Below are positions 17,787-26,555 of a stretch of DNA of 48,009 bases, one piece after another (the first letter of the stretch is position 1; every line of letters begins with the position of its first letter). Below the pieces are notes generated by a model. It was given only the letters and a program-made list of their open reading frames with translations, was not told the DNA's origin and ran no database searches. The stretch covers positions 1-48,009 of the forward strand of contig NZ_FORN01000045.1 of assembly GCF_900114015.1 (NCBI RefSeq), in the 5' to 3' direction. Source of the DNA: Caulobacter sp. UNC279MFTsu5.1 (GTDB taxonomy: Bacteria; Pseudomonadota; Alphaproteobacteria; Caulobacterales; Caulobacteraceae). Position numbers and translations under genes: made by a program.

Positions 17787-18281
17787 TCAGGCGTTGCCGA
17801 CCACCACGCCTTCGGCCTGGGCCTTGCGCGCGGCGTAGACGCCGGCGAAGTCGATCGGGTCGATCAGGAAGGGCGGGAAGCCGCCTTCGGCGGTGACGTC
17901 CGAGATCAGGCGGCGGGCGAAGGGGAACAGGAAGCGCGGGCACTCGATCAGCAGCACCGGCTCCAGCTGGTCTTCCGGCACGCCGGCGATGTGGAACAGG
18001 CCGCCGTACATCACCTCGACGTGGAACACCGGCTGTTCGTCGCGGGTGGCGCGGGCCGACAGCTTCAGGTCCACCTCGAACAGGCCGTCGGGGCGGCCCC
18101 GGGCGTTCATCTCGACGCCCATGTCGATGGCCGGCGGCGCGCCGCCGGAGCGCAGGGAATCCGGGGCGTGCGGGCTCTCGAACGAGAAGTCGCGCACGAA
18201 CTGGGCGATGATGCGGATGCCGGTTTCGCCGGGCGCGCCGTCTTCGGAAGCGGCGGGCGGAGCGGCGGTGGTGTCGGTCAT
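17787..18281 (-). CDS. secB: Protein-export chaperone SecB
   Basis: A 164-residue cytosolic chaperone that holds precursor proteins unfolded and hands them to SecA. After a variable Ala/Pro-rich start come the family blocks IIAQFVRDFSFESPHAP, VFHVEVMYGGLFHIAG, LLIECPRFLFPFAR and GGFPPFLIDPIDF. Length is typical of alphaproteobacterial SecB. It has its own terminator and is divergent from timA. Confidence 0.96.
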   Translation of the reverse strand: MTDTTAAPPAASEDGAPGETGIRIIAQFVRDFSFESPHAPDSLRSGGAPPAIDMGVEMNARGRPDGLFEVDLKLSARATRDEQPVFHVEVMYGGLFHIAGVPEDQLEPVLLIECPRFLFPFARRLISDVTAEGGFPPFLIDPIDFAGVYAARKAQAEGVVVGNA

Positions 18282-18372
18282 GTGCGATAAATCCGTATTC
18301 GGCGTCGAAATTGGCCGCTAGGAGAGAGCCGGGCTGCTAACACGGGGGCGGCTGGCGCGCAACGCCAGGCGC

Positions 18373-18402
18373 CTGACGCGCGAGCCCGTTATCGCCTATA
18401 TA
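18373..18402 (+). promoter_or_regulatory. Candidate promoter of timA-mltA-smr
   Basis: CTGACG (18373-18378) and TATATA (18397-18402) are separated by 18 bases and lie about 40 bases before the timA start. The -10 is inside the 10-base palindrome CCTATATAGG, which also occurs upstream of the ntrZ-like gene at 14508. Judged by eye only. Confidence 0.4.
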
Positions 18403-18443
18403 GGTTCCGACAAGGCGCCTTGGCCGAATGAGCGGAAAATATC

Positions 18444-19043
18444 GTGTTTGAATGGATTATCCTGGCGGCCCTGGCCGCGGTCATCCTCTATCAGCTCTAC
18501 GCCACCCTTGGGCGCCGGGTTGGACGCCAGCCCGAGGACGCGCCCGCCGTGGTCCCGGCCAGCGCGCCGCAGCGTGACCTGAAGGCCGTCGAGGCGCCGC
18601 CTGAAGCCCTGTCGGGCATCGCCGCCCTGCGCGCCCGCCAGGGGGATTTCGACATCGGCCACTTCCTCAGCGGCGCGCGCCAGGCCTACGAGATGATCGT
18701 CAAGGCCTTCGCCGCCGGCGACCGCGAGACCCTGCGGCCGTTGCTGTCCGCGGACGTCATGGCCAATTTCGAGACCGCCATCGCGGCCCGCGAGGCCGCC
18801 GGGCGCACCGAGAAGGCCGAATTCCTGGTCACCCCGCGCACCGACCTGGACTCCGTGACGGTCGAGGGCGACGTCGCCAAGGCGGTGGTCCGCATCCTGG
18901 CCGAGATCCGCACCCGGTCGACCAGCCCCGAGGGCGAGGCGGTCGACGACCGCCGCACCGCCGACCTGTGGACCCTCCAGCGCGACCTGAAGAGCAAGAA
19001 CCCGAACTGGACCCTGGTCCGCGTCGACGTCGCGGAGGCGTGA
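18444..19043 (+). CDS. timA: Tim44/TimA family membrane-anchored protein
   Basis: A 199-residue protein with one N-terminal membrane segment (residues about 3-20, WIILAALAAVILYQLYATL). A linker and then a Tim44-like, NTF2-fold domain follow (DIGHFLSGARQAYEMIVKAFAAGDRETL and onward). Bacterial TimA proteins are relatives of the mitochondrial import motor anchor Tim44 and are thought to act as inner-membrane adaptors. The start is GTG at 18444. The stop overlaps the mltA start (TGATG), so timA, mltA and smr form an operon. Function in bacteria is not firmly known. Confidence 0.88.
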   Translation: MFEWIILAALAAVILYQLYATLGRRVGRQPEDAPAVVPASAPQRDLKAVEAPPEALSGIAALRARQGDFDIGHFLSGARQAYEMIVKAFAAGDRETLRPLLSADVMANFETAIAAREAAGRTEKAEFLVTPRTDLDSVTVEGDVAKAVVRILAEIRTRSTSPEGEAVDDRRTADLWTLQRDLKSKNPNWTLVRVDVAEA

Positions 19044-20176
19044 TGCGCCGGTCTTGCGCGCGAGGGGGCCTCGTCGCCGCCTTCGCCCTGCTGGCGCTGG
19101 CGGCCTGCACGACCGCGCCGGTCAGGCCGGCGGGTCCGGTCGCGCCGCCGGTCACGCCCACGGGCCCTTCGACCGCGGTGTCGTTCAACGACCTGGCCGG
19201 CTGGCCGCAAGAGGACCACCTGGGCGCCCTGGACGCGTTCCGTCAGGGCTGCGGCGCGGCCAAGGACGCGGCCCTGGCCGAGGTCTGCCGCAAGGCCCGG
19301 GCCGAGCGGGCCTCGAACGACGATGACGCCCGCCGCTTCCTCGAAGCCAATTTCCGTCCCGAACTTCTCCCCGGCCAGGGCCTGCTGACCGCCTATTTCG
19401 CCCCGGAATACGAGGCGCGGATGTCGCGTTCGGCCGAGTTCAGCGCCCCGATGCGCGGCAAGCCGGCCGACCTCGTCACCCTGGACCTGGCGCAGTTCGA
19501 TGCGGGCCTGGCGGGCAAGAAGGTCGCCGGCGAGATCGAGGGCGGCCAGGTGCTGCCCTATCCGGACCGCGCCGCCATCGAGGCGACGCCGGAGACCCGC
19601 CCCCTGGCCTGGATGCGCCCGGAGGACCTGTTCTTCCTGCAGATCCAGGGTTCGGGCGTGCTGGTCCTGCCCGACGGCCGGCGGGTGCGCGCGGCGTTCG
19701 CGGCCCATAACGGCCGGCCGTTCGTCGGCATCGCCACGCCGATGCGCGATCGCGGCCTGCTGCCCGACAACAACACCTCCGGCGACGCCATCCGCGCCTG
19801 GCTGGCCGACCATCGCGGACCCGAGGCCGACGCCATCATGCGGCTGAACCCCCGCTACGTGTTCTTCCAGACCCTGCCCGACGACGGGCGGCAGGCGGTG
19901 GGCGCGGCGGGGATTCCGCTGCCCCCCGGCCGCGCGATCGCCGTCGATCCCGGCCGGCATGCGATGGGCGAGCTGTTCTGGCTGGACGCCAGCGCGCCGA
20001 AGCTGGCGGGGGCCTTCCCGACCTATCGCCGGCTGGCCGTGGCCCTGGACGTCGGCGGGGCGATCAAGGGCGAGGTGCGGGCCGATCTCTACACCGGCAC
20101 GGGCCCGGCGGCCGGGGCCGAGGCGGGGCGCGTGCGCCACGATCTGCGGCTCTACCGCCTGGTTCCCCGAGGCTGA
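19043..20176 (+). CDS. mltA: Membrane-bound lytic murein transglycosylase A
   Basis: A 377-residue lipoprotein that cleaves peptidoglycan glycan strands to anhydromuropeptides. The signal peptide ends at the lipobox LAAC (cysteine near residue 22) and is followed by a Pro-rich linker. The MltA domain holds LTAYFAPEYEA and FFLQIQGSG, and the C-terminal 3D domain holds RHAMGELFWLD and the catalytic aspartate region ALDVGGAIKGEVRADLYTG. The position of that aspartate agrees with E. coli MltA. It begins at the ATG that overlaps the timA stop and is followed after 5 bases by smr. Confidence 0.94.
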   Translation: MRRSCARGGLVAAFALLALAACTTAPVRPAGPVAPPVTPTGPSTAVSFNDLAGWPQEDHLGALDAFRQGCGAAKDAALAEVCRKARAERASNDDDARRFLEANFRPELLPGQGLLTAYFAPEYEARMSRSAEFSAPMRGKPADLVTLDLAQFDAGLAGKKVAGEIEGGQVLPYPDRAAIEATPETRPLAWMRPEDLFFLQIQGSGVLVLPDGRRVRAAFAAHNGRPFVGIATPMRDRGLLPDNNTSGDAIRAWLADHRGPEADAIMRLNPRYVFFQTLPDDGRQAVGAAGIPLPPGRAIAVDPGRHAMGELFWLDASAPKLAGAFPTYRRLAVALDVGGAIKGEVRADLYTGTGPAAGAEAGRVRHDLRLYRLVPRG

Positions 20177-20181
20177 AGGTC

Positions 20182-20721
20182 GTGAAACGCCCTCCGCGCC
20201 AGGATGAGCTGCGCCTGTGGGGCATGGTCACGGCCACCGTGAGGGCCAAGCCGACCCGGAAGGCGGCGGGCTGGACGCCCAAGGCCCAGAAGTCGCTGGT
20301 CCAGCCGACGACGCTGCAGCCGATGGCGCCGCTGCTGGTCGATCCCAAGACGATCAAACCGGCGGTGACCCAGCGCGCGCCGGGGCCGCTGGAGGGCATC
20401 GAGCCCAATCGCCGGCGAAAGATCGCCCGCGAGCATGCGCCGCTGGACGCGCGCCTCGACCTGCACGGCCTGGATCAGGACCGCGCCCGGCCGGTGCTGG
20501 AGGCCTTCCTGCGCCGCGCCTGGGAGGAGGGCCACCGCGCGGCCCTGGTGGTCACCGGCAAGGGCAAGCTGGGGGTCGGCGTCCTGCGGGCTCGCACGCC
20601 GGAATGGCTGGCCGACCCGGCCCTGCGCGACATCGTGGCGGGGGTGTCGCCGGCCGACAAGCGGCACGGCGGCGACGGGGCGCTGTACGTGGCCCTGAAG
20701 CGCAGGCCGCCGAAGGTCTGA
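20182..20721 (+). CDS. Smr domain protein
   Basis: A 179-residue protein with a basic, disordered N-terminal half and a C-terminal Smr (small MutS-related) domain. LDLHGLDQDRA opens the domain, and TGKGKLGVGVLR carries the TGKG motif. Smr domains have nicking-endonuclease activity in several tested proteins, but here the target is unknown. The start is GTG at 20182, with GAAGGT just upstream. It is the last gene of the timA-mltA-smr operon; the spacing of 5 bases to mltA argues for co-expression. Confidence 0.9.
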   Translation: MKRPPRQDELRLWGMVTATVRAKPTRKAAGWTPKAQKSLVQPTTLQPMAPLLVDPKTIKPAVTQRAPGPLEGIEPNRRRKIAREHAPLDARLDLHGLDQDRARPVLEAFLRRAWEEGHRAALVVTGKGKLGVGVLRARTPEWLADPALRDIVAGVSPADKRHGGDGALYVALKRRPPKV

Positions 20722-20779
20722 GCGCCCTGTCCCCGCCAAAATCCGAGCGCCAAGCTTCACGGCTTATCGGAGAGGCGGA

Positions 20780-21352
20780 ATGGACATCGAGATCGGGGCC
20801 GAGGCCAAGGACAAGAGCTTCAACCGGCGGGTGGCGATCACCGTGGTCGCCCTGTCGATCTTCATGGGCCTGTGCGGCGTCAAGGACGGCAACATCGTCC
20901 AGGCCATGCAGCAGGCCCAGTCGGACGGCGTCGACGCCTGGAACGAGTACCAGGCCACCAAGACCAAGCTGCACATCGACGAAACGGCCGTGACCCAGGC
21001 GCGGCTGCTGGCGTTGTCGGGCGGCGAGGCGACCCGCGCCGCCGTGAACGCGGAAACCACCCGGTTGCAGGCCGAGATCGGCAAGTACAGGGCCGAGATT
21101 CCGGCGCTGAAGACCAGGGCCGAGGGTTTCGCCGGCCAGTACGACGCGCTGAACCTCCATGACGACCAGTTCGACGCCTCCGACGCGCTGATCTCCATCG
21201 CGGTGTCGATCGCGGCGGTCGCGGCCCTGGTCGAGATCCCGGCGGCGCTGTGGGCGTCCTGGGCGTTCGGCGCGCTGGGCGTGGTGATGGGCCTGGCGGG
21301 CTTCCTGGGCTGGAGCCTGCACTCGGCGTTCCTGAGCAAGTTGCTGGGTTAG
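20780..21352 (+). CDS. DUF4337 membrane protein
   Basis: A 190-residue protein with a membrane segment at residues about 18-35 (VAITVVALSIFMGLCGV). A long charged helical stretch follows (ETTRLQAEIGKYRAEIPALK), likely coiled coil, and two C-terminal membrane segments end the protein (from ALISIAVSIAAVAALVEI and from FGALGVVMGLAGFLGW). This is the DUF4337 pattern. Function is unknown. The run QAMQQAQSDGVDAWNEYQATK is typical of the family's first periplasmic stretch. It is preceded by GGAGAGGCGG, and a palindromic repeat follows it. Confidence 0.85.
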   Translation: MDIEIGAEAKDKSFNRRVAITVVALSIFMGLCGVKDGNIVQAMQQAQSDGVDAWNEYQATKTKLHIDETAVTQARLLALSGGEATRAAVNAETTRLQAEIGKYRAEIPALKTRAEGFAGQYDALNLHDDQFDASDALISIAVSIAAVAALVEIPAALWASWAFGALGVVMGLAGFLGWSLHSAFLSKLLG

Positions 21353-21372
21353 GCCAGGGCGTGTCGGTCAAC

Positions 21373-21491
21373 ACTTGCCCCCACCTGGCGGCTTCGCCGC
21401 CCGTCCGCCCCCATAGGGGGCGGAGCCTTCGCGTTTAGGCTCTTCCCCCTGTGGGGGAAGACGATCGCGAAGCGATCCGTAGAGGGCAAGT
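21373..21491. repeat. Palindromic repeat with ACTTGCCC ends
   Basis: The ends ACTTGCCC (21373-21380) and GGGCAAGT (21484-21491) are inverted repeats. Inside are further hairpins, including CTTCCCCC/GGGGGAAG around TGT, GGCTTCGCC and CGATCGCGAAGCGATC. It separates convergent DUF4337 and hisE and may serve as a two-way terminator. Confidence 0.75.
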
Positions 21492-21508
21492 TTCAGGGCG
21501 GCCGGGTA

Positions 21509-21847
21509 TCAGCCGGAAGTCCGCGACGCCTTCTCGGCGATCCCGGAAGTCCCCTCGCGCGCCGCCAGCTTTGCGGCCACCGCGTCCAGCGAGACGCCCG
21601 AGGCGGCCATCAGGGCCAGCCAGTGGTACAGCAGGTCGGCGCTCTCGGCCGCCAGGGCGTCAGGCCCTTGCGACACGGCGGCGATCACCGTCTCGACGGC
21701 TTCCTCGCCCAGCTTTTTGGCGGCCAGGGCGGGGTCGTTCAGCAGCCTGGCGGTGTGGGACGTGGCCGGATCGCCGCCCTTGCGGGCCTCGATCGTCGCG
21801 GCCAGGCGCTCCAGGACCTCGAACAGCTTGCGGGTCTGGGTTTCCAT
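21509..21847 (-). CDS. hisE: Phosphoribosyl-ATP pyrophosphatase
   Basis: A 112-residue enzyme for the second step of histidine synthesis, hydrolysing phosphoribosyl-ATP to phosphoribosyl-AMP. The family core KKLGEEAVETVIAA and ESADLLYHWLAL, which supply metal-binding acidic residues, is intact. SHTARLLNDPALAAKK precedes it. It is the last gene of the his operon; its ATG overlaps the hisF stop. HisI, normally the partner activity, is not in the window. Confidence 0.95.
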   Translation of the reverse strand: METQTRKLFEVLERLAATIEARKGGDPATSHTARLLNDPALAAKKLGEEAVETVIAAVSQGPDALAAESADLLYHWLALMAASGVSLDAVAAKLAAREGTSGIAEKASRTSG

Positions 21848-22629
21848 CAGGCCGCGCCCTTCAGGTCGTCCAGGCGCACGGGGATGCCCGCTTCGGCCAT
21901 GGCCCGCTTGGCCTCGCCGATGCTGATCTCGCCGAAGTGGAAGATCGAGGCGGCCAGCACGGCGGCGGCGCGGCCGTCGCGGGCGGCCTCCACCAGGTGG
22001 TCGGTCTTGCCCGCTCCGCCCGAGGCGATCACCGGCACGGTCACCGCGCCGGTCACGGCCCGCAGCAGCGGGATGTCGTAGCCGATCTTGGCCCCGTCGC
22101 GGTCCATCGAGGTCAGCAGGATCTCGCCCGCCCCGCGTTCCACGACCTTGGCGGCCCAGTCGACCACGTCGATCCCGGTGTCCTTGCGGCCGCCATAGGT
22201 CCAGACGTTCCAGCCCGAGCCGTCCTCGCGGGCCTTGGCGTCGATGGCCACCACCACGCACTGGGCGCCGAACGCGTCGGCGCCGGCGGCCACCAGGTCG
22301 GGGTTCTCGACGGCGGCGGTGTTGACCGAGACCTTGTCGGCGCCGGCCAGCAGCAGGCGGCGCATGTCCGACACCTGGCGCACGCCGCCGCCGACCGAGA
22401 CCGGCATGAAGCAGACCTCGGCGGTGCGGGAGATCACGTCCAGGATCAGGCCGCGGCCCTCGCTGGAGGCGGTGATGTCCAGGAACATCAGCTCGTCGGC
22501 GCCCGCCGCGTCATAGGCGCGGGCCTGCTCGACGGGATCGCCGGCGTCGCGCAGGGCCACGAAATTGACCCCCTTGACCACCCGGCCGTCCTTGACGTCC
22601 AGGCAAGGAATGATCCGGGTCTTCAGCAT
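21847..22629 (-). CDS. hisF: Imidazole glycerol phosphate synthase subunit HisF
   Basis: A 260-residue TIM-barrel cyclase. With HisH it makes imidazole glycerol phosphate and AICAR. The N-terminal MLKTRIIPCLDVKDGRVVKG contains the catalytic Asp near residue 11; the second catalytic Asp is in TSMDRDG. GGGVR and ASGGAG phosphate loops are present. The start overlaps the hisA stop and the stop overlaps the hisE start, so translation of hisA-hisF-hisE is coupled. Confidence 0.97.
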   Translation of the reverse strand: MLKTRIIPCLDVKDGRVVKGVNFVALRDAGDPVEQARAYDAAGADELMFLDITASSEGRGLILDVISRTAEVCFMPVSVGGGVRQVSDMRRLLLAGADKVSVNTAAVENPDLVAAGADAFGAQCVVVAIDAKAREDGSGWNVWTYGGRKDTGIDVVDWAAKVVERGAGEILLTSMDRDGAKIGYDIPLLRAVTGAVTVPVIASGGAGKTDHLVEAARDGRAAAVLAASIFHFGEISIGEAKRAMAEAGIPVRLDDLKGAA

Positions 22630-23354
22630 CAGGCGGCCGCTATGGTCAGGGCTTCGGCCGGCTTGATCGTGCCGGCGTAGAGCGAGCGGCCCAGGATGGC
22701 GCCGGCGATCTCGACGCCCTTGCGGGCCTTCAGCCGCTCGATGTCGGCCACCGAGGCGACGCCGCCGGAGGCGATGACCGGGATCGACACCGCGTCGGCC
22801 AGCTCGCCCACGCCCTCGACATTGACGCCGGTCAGGGCGCCGTCGCGGCTGATGTCGGTGACGATCAGGGCGGCCACGCCGGCGTCCTCGAAGCGCTTGC
22901 CCAGGGTGATGGCGTCCAGGTCCGACAGGCCGGTCCAGCCGTCGACCGCCACCTTGCCGTCGCGCACGTCGACGGCCACGGCGATCTGTTCGGGCCACAG
23001 GCGGGCGGCCTTGCGGACCAGTTCGGGATCATGAACGGCCACGGTGCCCAGGATCACGCGAGAAACGCCGGCCTCGATCCAGGCCTCGACGCCCTCCAGG
23101 GTGCGGATGCCGCCGCCCAGCTGCACCGGGATCGAGATCGACTCCAGGATCGACTGCACGGCGGCGGTGTTGACCGACTTGCCCTCGATGGCGCCGTTGA
23201 GATCGACCACATGCAGCCACGAGAAGCCGTCGCGCACGAAGCGCTCGGCCTGGTCGGCCGGGCTGGTGTTGAAGACCGTGGCCTTTTCCATGTCGCCGTG
23301 CAGCAGGCGCACGCACTGGCCGTCCTTCAGGTCGATGGCGGGATAGAGGATCAT
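22629..23354 (-). CDS. hisA: ProFAR isomerase HisA
   Basis: A 241-residue TIM-barrel isomerase of the histidine pathway. MILYPAIDLKDGQCVRL carries the first catalytic Asp (residue 8). LHVVDLNGA, GGGIRT, TDISRDG (second catalytic Asp) and IASGG follow. I start at the ATG at 23354, which overlaps the hisH stop as ATGA and gives the standard N-terminus. An ATG three codons upstream (23363) is possible. HisA and HisF are related half-barrel duplications, seen here side by side. Confidence 0.95.
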   Translation of the reverse strand: MILYPAIDLKDGQCVRLLHGDMEKATVFNTSPADQAERFVRDGFSWLHVVDLNGAIEGKSVNTAAVQSILESISIPVQLGGGIRTLEGVEAWIEAGVSRVILGTVAVHDPELVRKAARLWPEQIAVAVDVRDGKVAVDGWTGLSDLDAITLGKRFEDAGVAALIVTDISRDGALTGVNVEGVGELADAVSIPVIASGGVASVADIERLKARKGVEIAGAILGRSLYAGTIKPAEALTIAAA

Positions 23355-23992
23355 GGGCGCCATTCCAGGAAGTTGGCGAGCAGGGCGAGCCCCGCGGCTT
23401 GGGATTTTTCGGGGTGGAACTGTACGCCCGCTACGTTGCCCTTGGCCACAGCGGCCGTGAACGGCCCGCCGTGGTCGGTCGTGGCCAGCACGTCGGCCGG
23501 ATCGGCGGGCGTCAGGGCGAAGGAGTTGGCGTAGTACATGTGGGCGCCGGTCTCGACGCCCTTGAACAGGGCGTGGTCGCGCGCGAAGGCGATCGCGTTC
23601 CAGCCCATGTGCGGAATGGTCAGGGCCGGATCACGGGGCTCCAGCCGCTTCACCTGGCCGGGAATCCAGTCCAGGCCCGGAGTGACGCCGAACTCCAGGC
23701 CCTCGGTGGCCAGCAGCTGGTGGCCGACGCAGATGCCCAGGAACGGCGCGCCCCTGCCGTGCACGGCCTCGTTCATGGCCTCGTAGACGCCCGAGGCGTC
23801 CAGGCCCGCGCGGCACGAGGCGAAGGCCCCGACGCCGGGCAGCACCACCCGGTCGGCGGCGGCCACGAGGGCGGGGTCGGCGGTGACAACGATGTCAGCG
23901 TCGATCGCGTGGCGGCGGGCCGCCTCGCGCAGGGCTTTCTCGGCCGAGCGCAGGTTGCCCGACCCGTAATCGATCAGGGCGACGGTCTGCAT
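23351..23992 (-). CDS. hisH: Imidazole glycerol phosphate synthase subunit HisH
   Basis: A 213-residue class I glutamine amidotransferase that feeds ammonia to HisF. MQTVALIDYGSGNLRS is the usual start. The catalytic cysteine is in FLGICVGHQLL, where most glutaminases have GICLGMQ, and the His-Glu pair is in GVQFHPEKS. The oxyanion-strand region VLPGVGAF is present. It lies 13 bases after hisB and overlaps hisA by 4 bases. Confidence 0.96.
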   Translation of the reverse strand: MQTVALIDYGSGNLRSAEKALREAARRHAIDADIVVTADPALVAAADRVVLPGVGAFASCRAGLDASGVYEAMNEAVHGRGAPFLGICVGHQLLATEGLEFGVTPGLDWIPGQVKRLEPRDPALTIPHMGWNAIAFARDHALFKGVETGAHMYYANSFALTPADPADVLATTDHGGPFTAAVAKGNVAGVQFHPEKSQAAGLALLANFLEWRP

Positions 23993-24005
23993 GAAATCAG
24001 CTTTC

Positions 24006-24596
24006 CTACAGCACGCCCTTGGTGGAGGGGGCATGGCCGCCGGTCTTGGGATCGATCTCGACCGCCTGGCGCAGCGCCCGGGCCAGGGCCTTGAACCCGC
24101 TTTCGGCGACATGGTGGGTGTTGTCGCCGTAGAGGGTCTCCAGATGGACGCACGCCCCGCAGTTCATGGCGAACGCGTGGTGGAACTCCTTGAACAGCTC
24201 GGTATCCATCTCGCCGACCTTGGGCCGCTTGAAGTCGACCTTCCAGATCAGGTAGGGCCGGTTGGAGAGGTCGATGGCGCAACGCGTCAGGGTCTCGTCC
24301 ATCGGGATATAGGCGTGGCCGAAGCGCCGAATGCCCTTGAAGCCGTCCAGCGCGTTGTGGATCGCCTGGCCCAGCACGATGCCGGTGTCCTCGACCGTGT
24401 GGTGCATGTCGATGTGCAGGTCGCCCTTGGTCTCGACCTTCAGGTCGAAGCCGCCGTGGCGCGCGAAGCTCTCCAGCATATGGTCGTAGAAACCGATGCC
24501 GGTGGAGATCGTCGAGGCGCCGGTCCCGTCGAGATCGATCCAGACCCGGATCTGGGTCTCCTTCGTCTCGCGGACCACTTCAGCGGTGCGGGCCAT
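24006..24596 (-). CDS. hisB: Imidazoleglycerol-phosphate dehydratase
   Basis: A 196-residue single-function HisB, without the phosphatase domain seen in enterobacteria. It catalyses the sixth step of histidine synthesis with manganese. The metal-binding blocks GFYDHMLESFARHGGFDL, DMHHTVEDTGIVLGQA, HHAFAMN and THHVAES are all intact. It sits 9 bases downstream of the adenosine kinase gene, which suggests that kinase and his genes share a promoter at 25596-25700. Confidence 0.97.
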   Translation of the reverse strand: MARTAEVVRETKETQIRVWIDLDGTGASTISTGIGFYDHMLESFARHGGFDLKVETKGDLHIDMHHTVEDTGIVLGQAIHNALDGFKGIRRFGHAYIPMDETLTRCAIDLSNRPYLIWKVDFKRPKVGEMDTELFKEFHHAFAMNCGACVHLETLYGDNTHHVAESGFKALARALRQAVEIDPKTGGHAPSTKGVL

Positions 24597-24605
24597 GTGC
24601 GTCCT

Positions 24606-25595
24606 TCAGAGTCCGTTCTTCGCGGCCAGCTCCCGCAGGGAAACCTGCGGACGCGGACCATAGTGGTCGATCACCTCGGCGGCGGCCAGGGAGCCCAGCT
24701 GGCCGCAGACCGGCAGCGGGCGGCCCTGGGACAGGCCGTAGAGGAAACCAGCGGCGTATTGGTCGCCTGCGCCCGTCGTGTCCACGACTTTTTCCACGGG
24801 ATAGGCCGAGATTTCGTGAAGCTGCCCGTTCGAGGCCACGACCGAACCCTTTTCGCTGCGGGTGACGGCGGCGATCTCGACCCGACTGGCCAGGGCCTTC
24901 ACAGCGGCGTCGAAGTCGGTGGTCTCGAACAGCGAGCAAACTTCGCTCTCATTGGCGAAGACGACGTCGCACTGGGTCTCGATGAAGCCCAGCAGAGCGC
25001 CGCGGTGGCGGTCGACCATGAAGCCGTCGCTCAGGGTCATGGAGATCTTGCGACCCGCGCCGTGGCTCAGGGCGGCGGCCTTGGCGAAGGCGCGGCGGGC
25101 TTCGGGCGGGTCGAACAGATAGCCTTCCAGATAGGAATAGTGGGCGGCCTCGATGATCGCCGGATCGACGTCGGCCGGGTTCAGCTCGACGCAGGCGCCC
25201 AGATAGGTCGACATGGTGCGCTGGGCGTCGGCGGTGACGTTGATCAGGCTCTGGGCCGTGGCCGGACCTTCCGCCAGCGGCGGGGTGGTGAAATCGCAGC
25301 CGATGGCTCTCATGTCGTGACGGAACACGTTGCCCAACTGGTCGTCGGCGACCTTGCCGATGAAGGCGACCTTGCCGCCGAAGCTGGCGACGCCGGCGGC
25401 GGTGTTGGCGGCCGAACCGCCCGAGGCCTCGATGCCCGCGGCCATCACCTCGTAGAGGCTGGCGGCGCGCGTCGGGTCGATCAGGGCCATCGAGCCCTTC
25501 ACCAGGCCCTCCCGCTCCAGGAAGGCGTCGTCGCACTGGGCGATGACGTCGACAATGGCGTTGCCGATGGCGGCGACGTCGTAGAGAGCGGTCAT
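24606..25595 (-). CDS. PfkB-family adenosine kinase
   Basis: A 329-residue sugar kinase of the ribokinase/PfkB family. The N-terminal AIGNAIVDVIA and GGSAANTAAG blocks and the C-terminal catalytic motif DTTGAGDQYAAGFLYG, with its base Asp, are present. The overall pattern is that annotated as adenosine kinase in Alphaproteobacteria. The substrate is inferred from resemblance and could be another nucleoside or sugar. The ATG at 25595 is followed directly by the family start. It is the probable first gene of an operon ending in hisE. Linking purine salvage with histidine synthesis is reasonable because AICAR is a by-product of HisF/HisH. Confidence 0.88.
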   Translation of the reverse strand: MTALYDVAAIGNAIVDVIAQCDDAFLEREGLVKGSMALIDPTRAASLYEVMAAGIEASGGSAANTAAGVASFGGKVAFIGKVADDQLGNVFRHDMRAIGCDFTTPPLAEGPATAQSLINVTADAQRTMSTYLGACVELNPADVDPAIIEAAHYSYLEGYLFDPPEARRAFAKAAALSHGAGRKISMTLSDGFMVDRHRGALLGFIETQCDVVFANESEVCSLFETTDFDAAVKALASRVEIAAVTRSEKGSVVASNGQLHEISAYPVEKVVDTTGAGDQYAAGFLYGLSQGRPLPVCGQLGSLAAAEVIDHYGPRPQVSLRELAAKNGL

Positions 25596-25700
25596 GAAAG
25601 GTCTTTTCCGAAGAGTGCGACGCGCGCGAAGTACCGGATCGAAGGCCGCAAGGCAACGCGAGCCTTGCCCCGGCGAGCGCGGCGTTCTACCGCCAGGCGC

Positions 25701-26555
25701 ATGACCGACGTCCTTATCCTGACTCCCGCGCCGGACGAGCCGCGCTTCGCCAACAGCTGGTCGCCCCTGTTCGAACGCCTGGCGGCGCCGCTGCGCGCCC
25801 AGGGCCTGACGGTCGAGGCCGCCAGCTGGGTCGACGCCGACACGGCCGGCGCGCGCGTGGTGCTGCCGCTGCTCAGCTGGGGCTACCATCTGCGGTCCGA
25901 CGAGTGGTTCGCCCGGCTGGACGCCCTGGAAGCGGCTGGCGCGCGCCTGGCCAATCCGGCTTCGGTGCTGCGCTGGAACACGACCAAGACCTACCTCGCC
26001 GACCTGGCGTCCAGGGACGCGCCGGTCGTGCCGACCCACGCGGTCGACCGGCTGACCCTGGAAGCGCTGGACCATGCCCGCGACGTGTTCGGCGTCGACC
26101 TGCTGGTGACCAAGCCGCAGATCTCCGGCGGCTCACAGGATACGGTCAAGCTGCGCCATGCCGACGGCCTGACCGGCTGCACGACGGGCCCGGCCCTGAT
26201 CCAGCCCTTCCTGCCGGCCGTCGGCGAGGAGGGCGAACTGTCGCTATTCTATTTCGACGGCCTGTTCAGCCACGCGGTGACCAAGGTGGCGGTGGCCGGC
26301 GATTTCCGGGTCCAGCCGCAGTTCGGCGGCCAGGTCAGCGGCGTCGCGCCCGAGCCGGAGGCCCTGCACGCGGCCGAGATGGTGCTGGAGGCGGCCGGCG
26401 GGCCCCTGACCTACGCTCGCGTCGACCTGATCCGCGGCCTGGACGGCGCGCCGCAGCTGATGGAGCTGGAGGTCATCGAGCCGGACCTGTTCCTGGAACA
26501 CGCCCACGACGGCGGGGCGGCGTTCGCGGCGGCGGTGGTTCGGACGCTGGGGTAG
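25701..26555 (+). CDS. ATP-grasp domain protein
   Basis: A 284-residue protein of the ATP-grasp type, resembling glutathione synthetase/RimK ligases. LLVTKPQISGGSQDTV is the nucleotide-binding lysine strand. ALIQPFLPAVGEEGELSLFYFDG has the family's acidic segment, and LMELEVIEPDLFLEH has the metal-binding glutamates. The N-terminal domain (SWGYHLRSDEWF, NPASVLRWNTTKTYLADL) fits a substrate-binding domain. The product and substrate are unknown. It is divergent from the kinase-his operon, with 105 bases between. Its TAG stop forms the start of a palindromic repeat shared with convergent nth. Confidence 0.85.
   Translation: MTDVLILTPAPDEPRFANSWSPLFERLAAPLRAQGLTVEAASWVDADTAGARVVLPLLSWGYHLRSDEWFARLDALEAAGARLANPASVLRWNTTKTYLADLASRDAPVVPTHAVDRLTLEALDHARDVFGVDLLVTKPQISGGSQDTVKLRHADGLTGCTTGPALIQPFLPAVGEEGELSLFYFDGLFSHAVTKVAVAGDFRVQPQFGGQVSGVAPEPEALHAAEMVLEAAGGPLTYARVDLIRGLDGAPQLMELEVIEPDLFLEHAHDGGAAFAAAVVRTLG

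Noticed and set aside
23991..25700. Upstream extension of the ATP-grasp frame over hisB and adenosine kinase
   Set aside because: The upstream part is antisense to two clear genes. The real start is the ATG at 25701.
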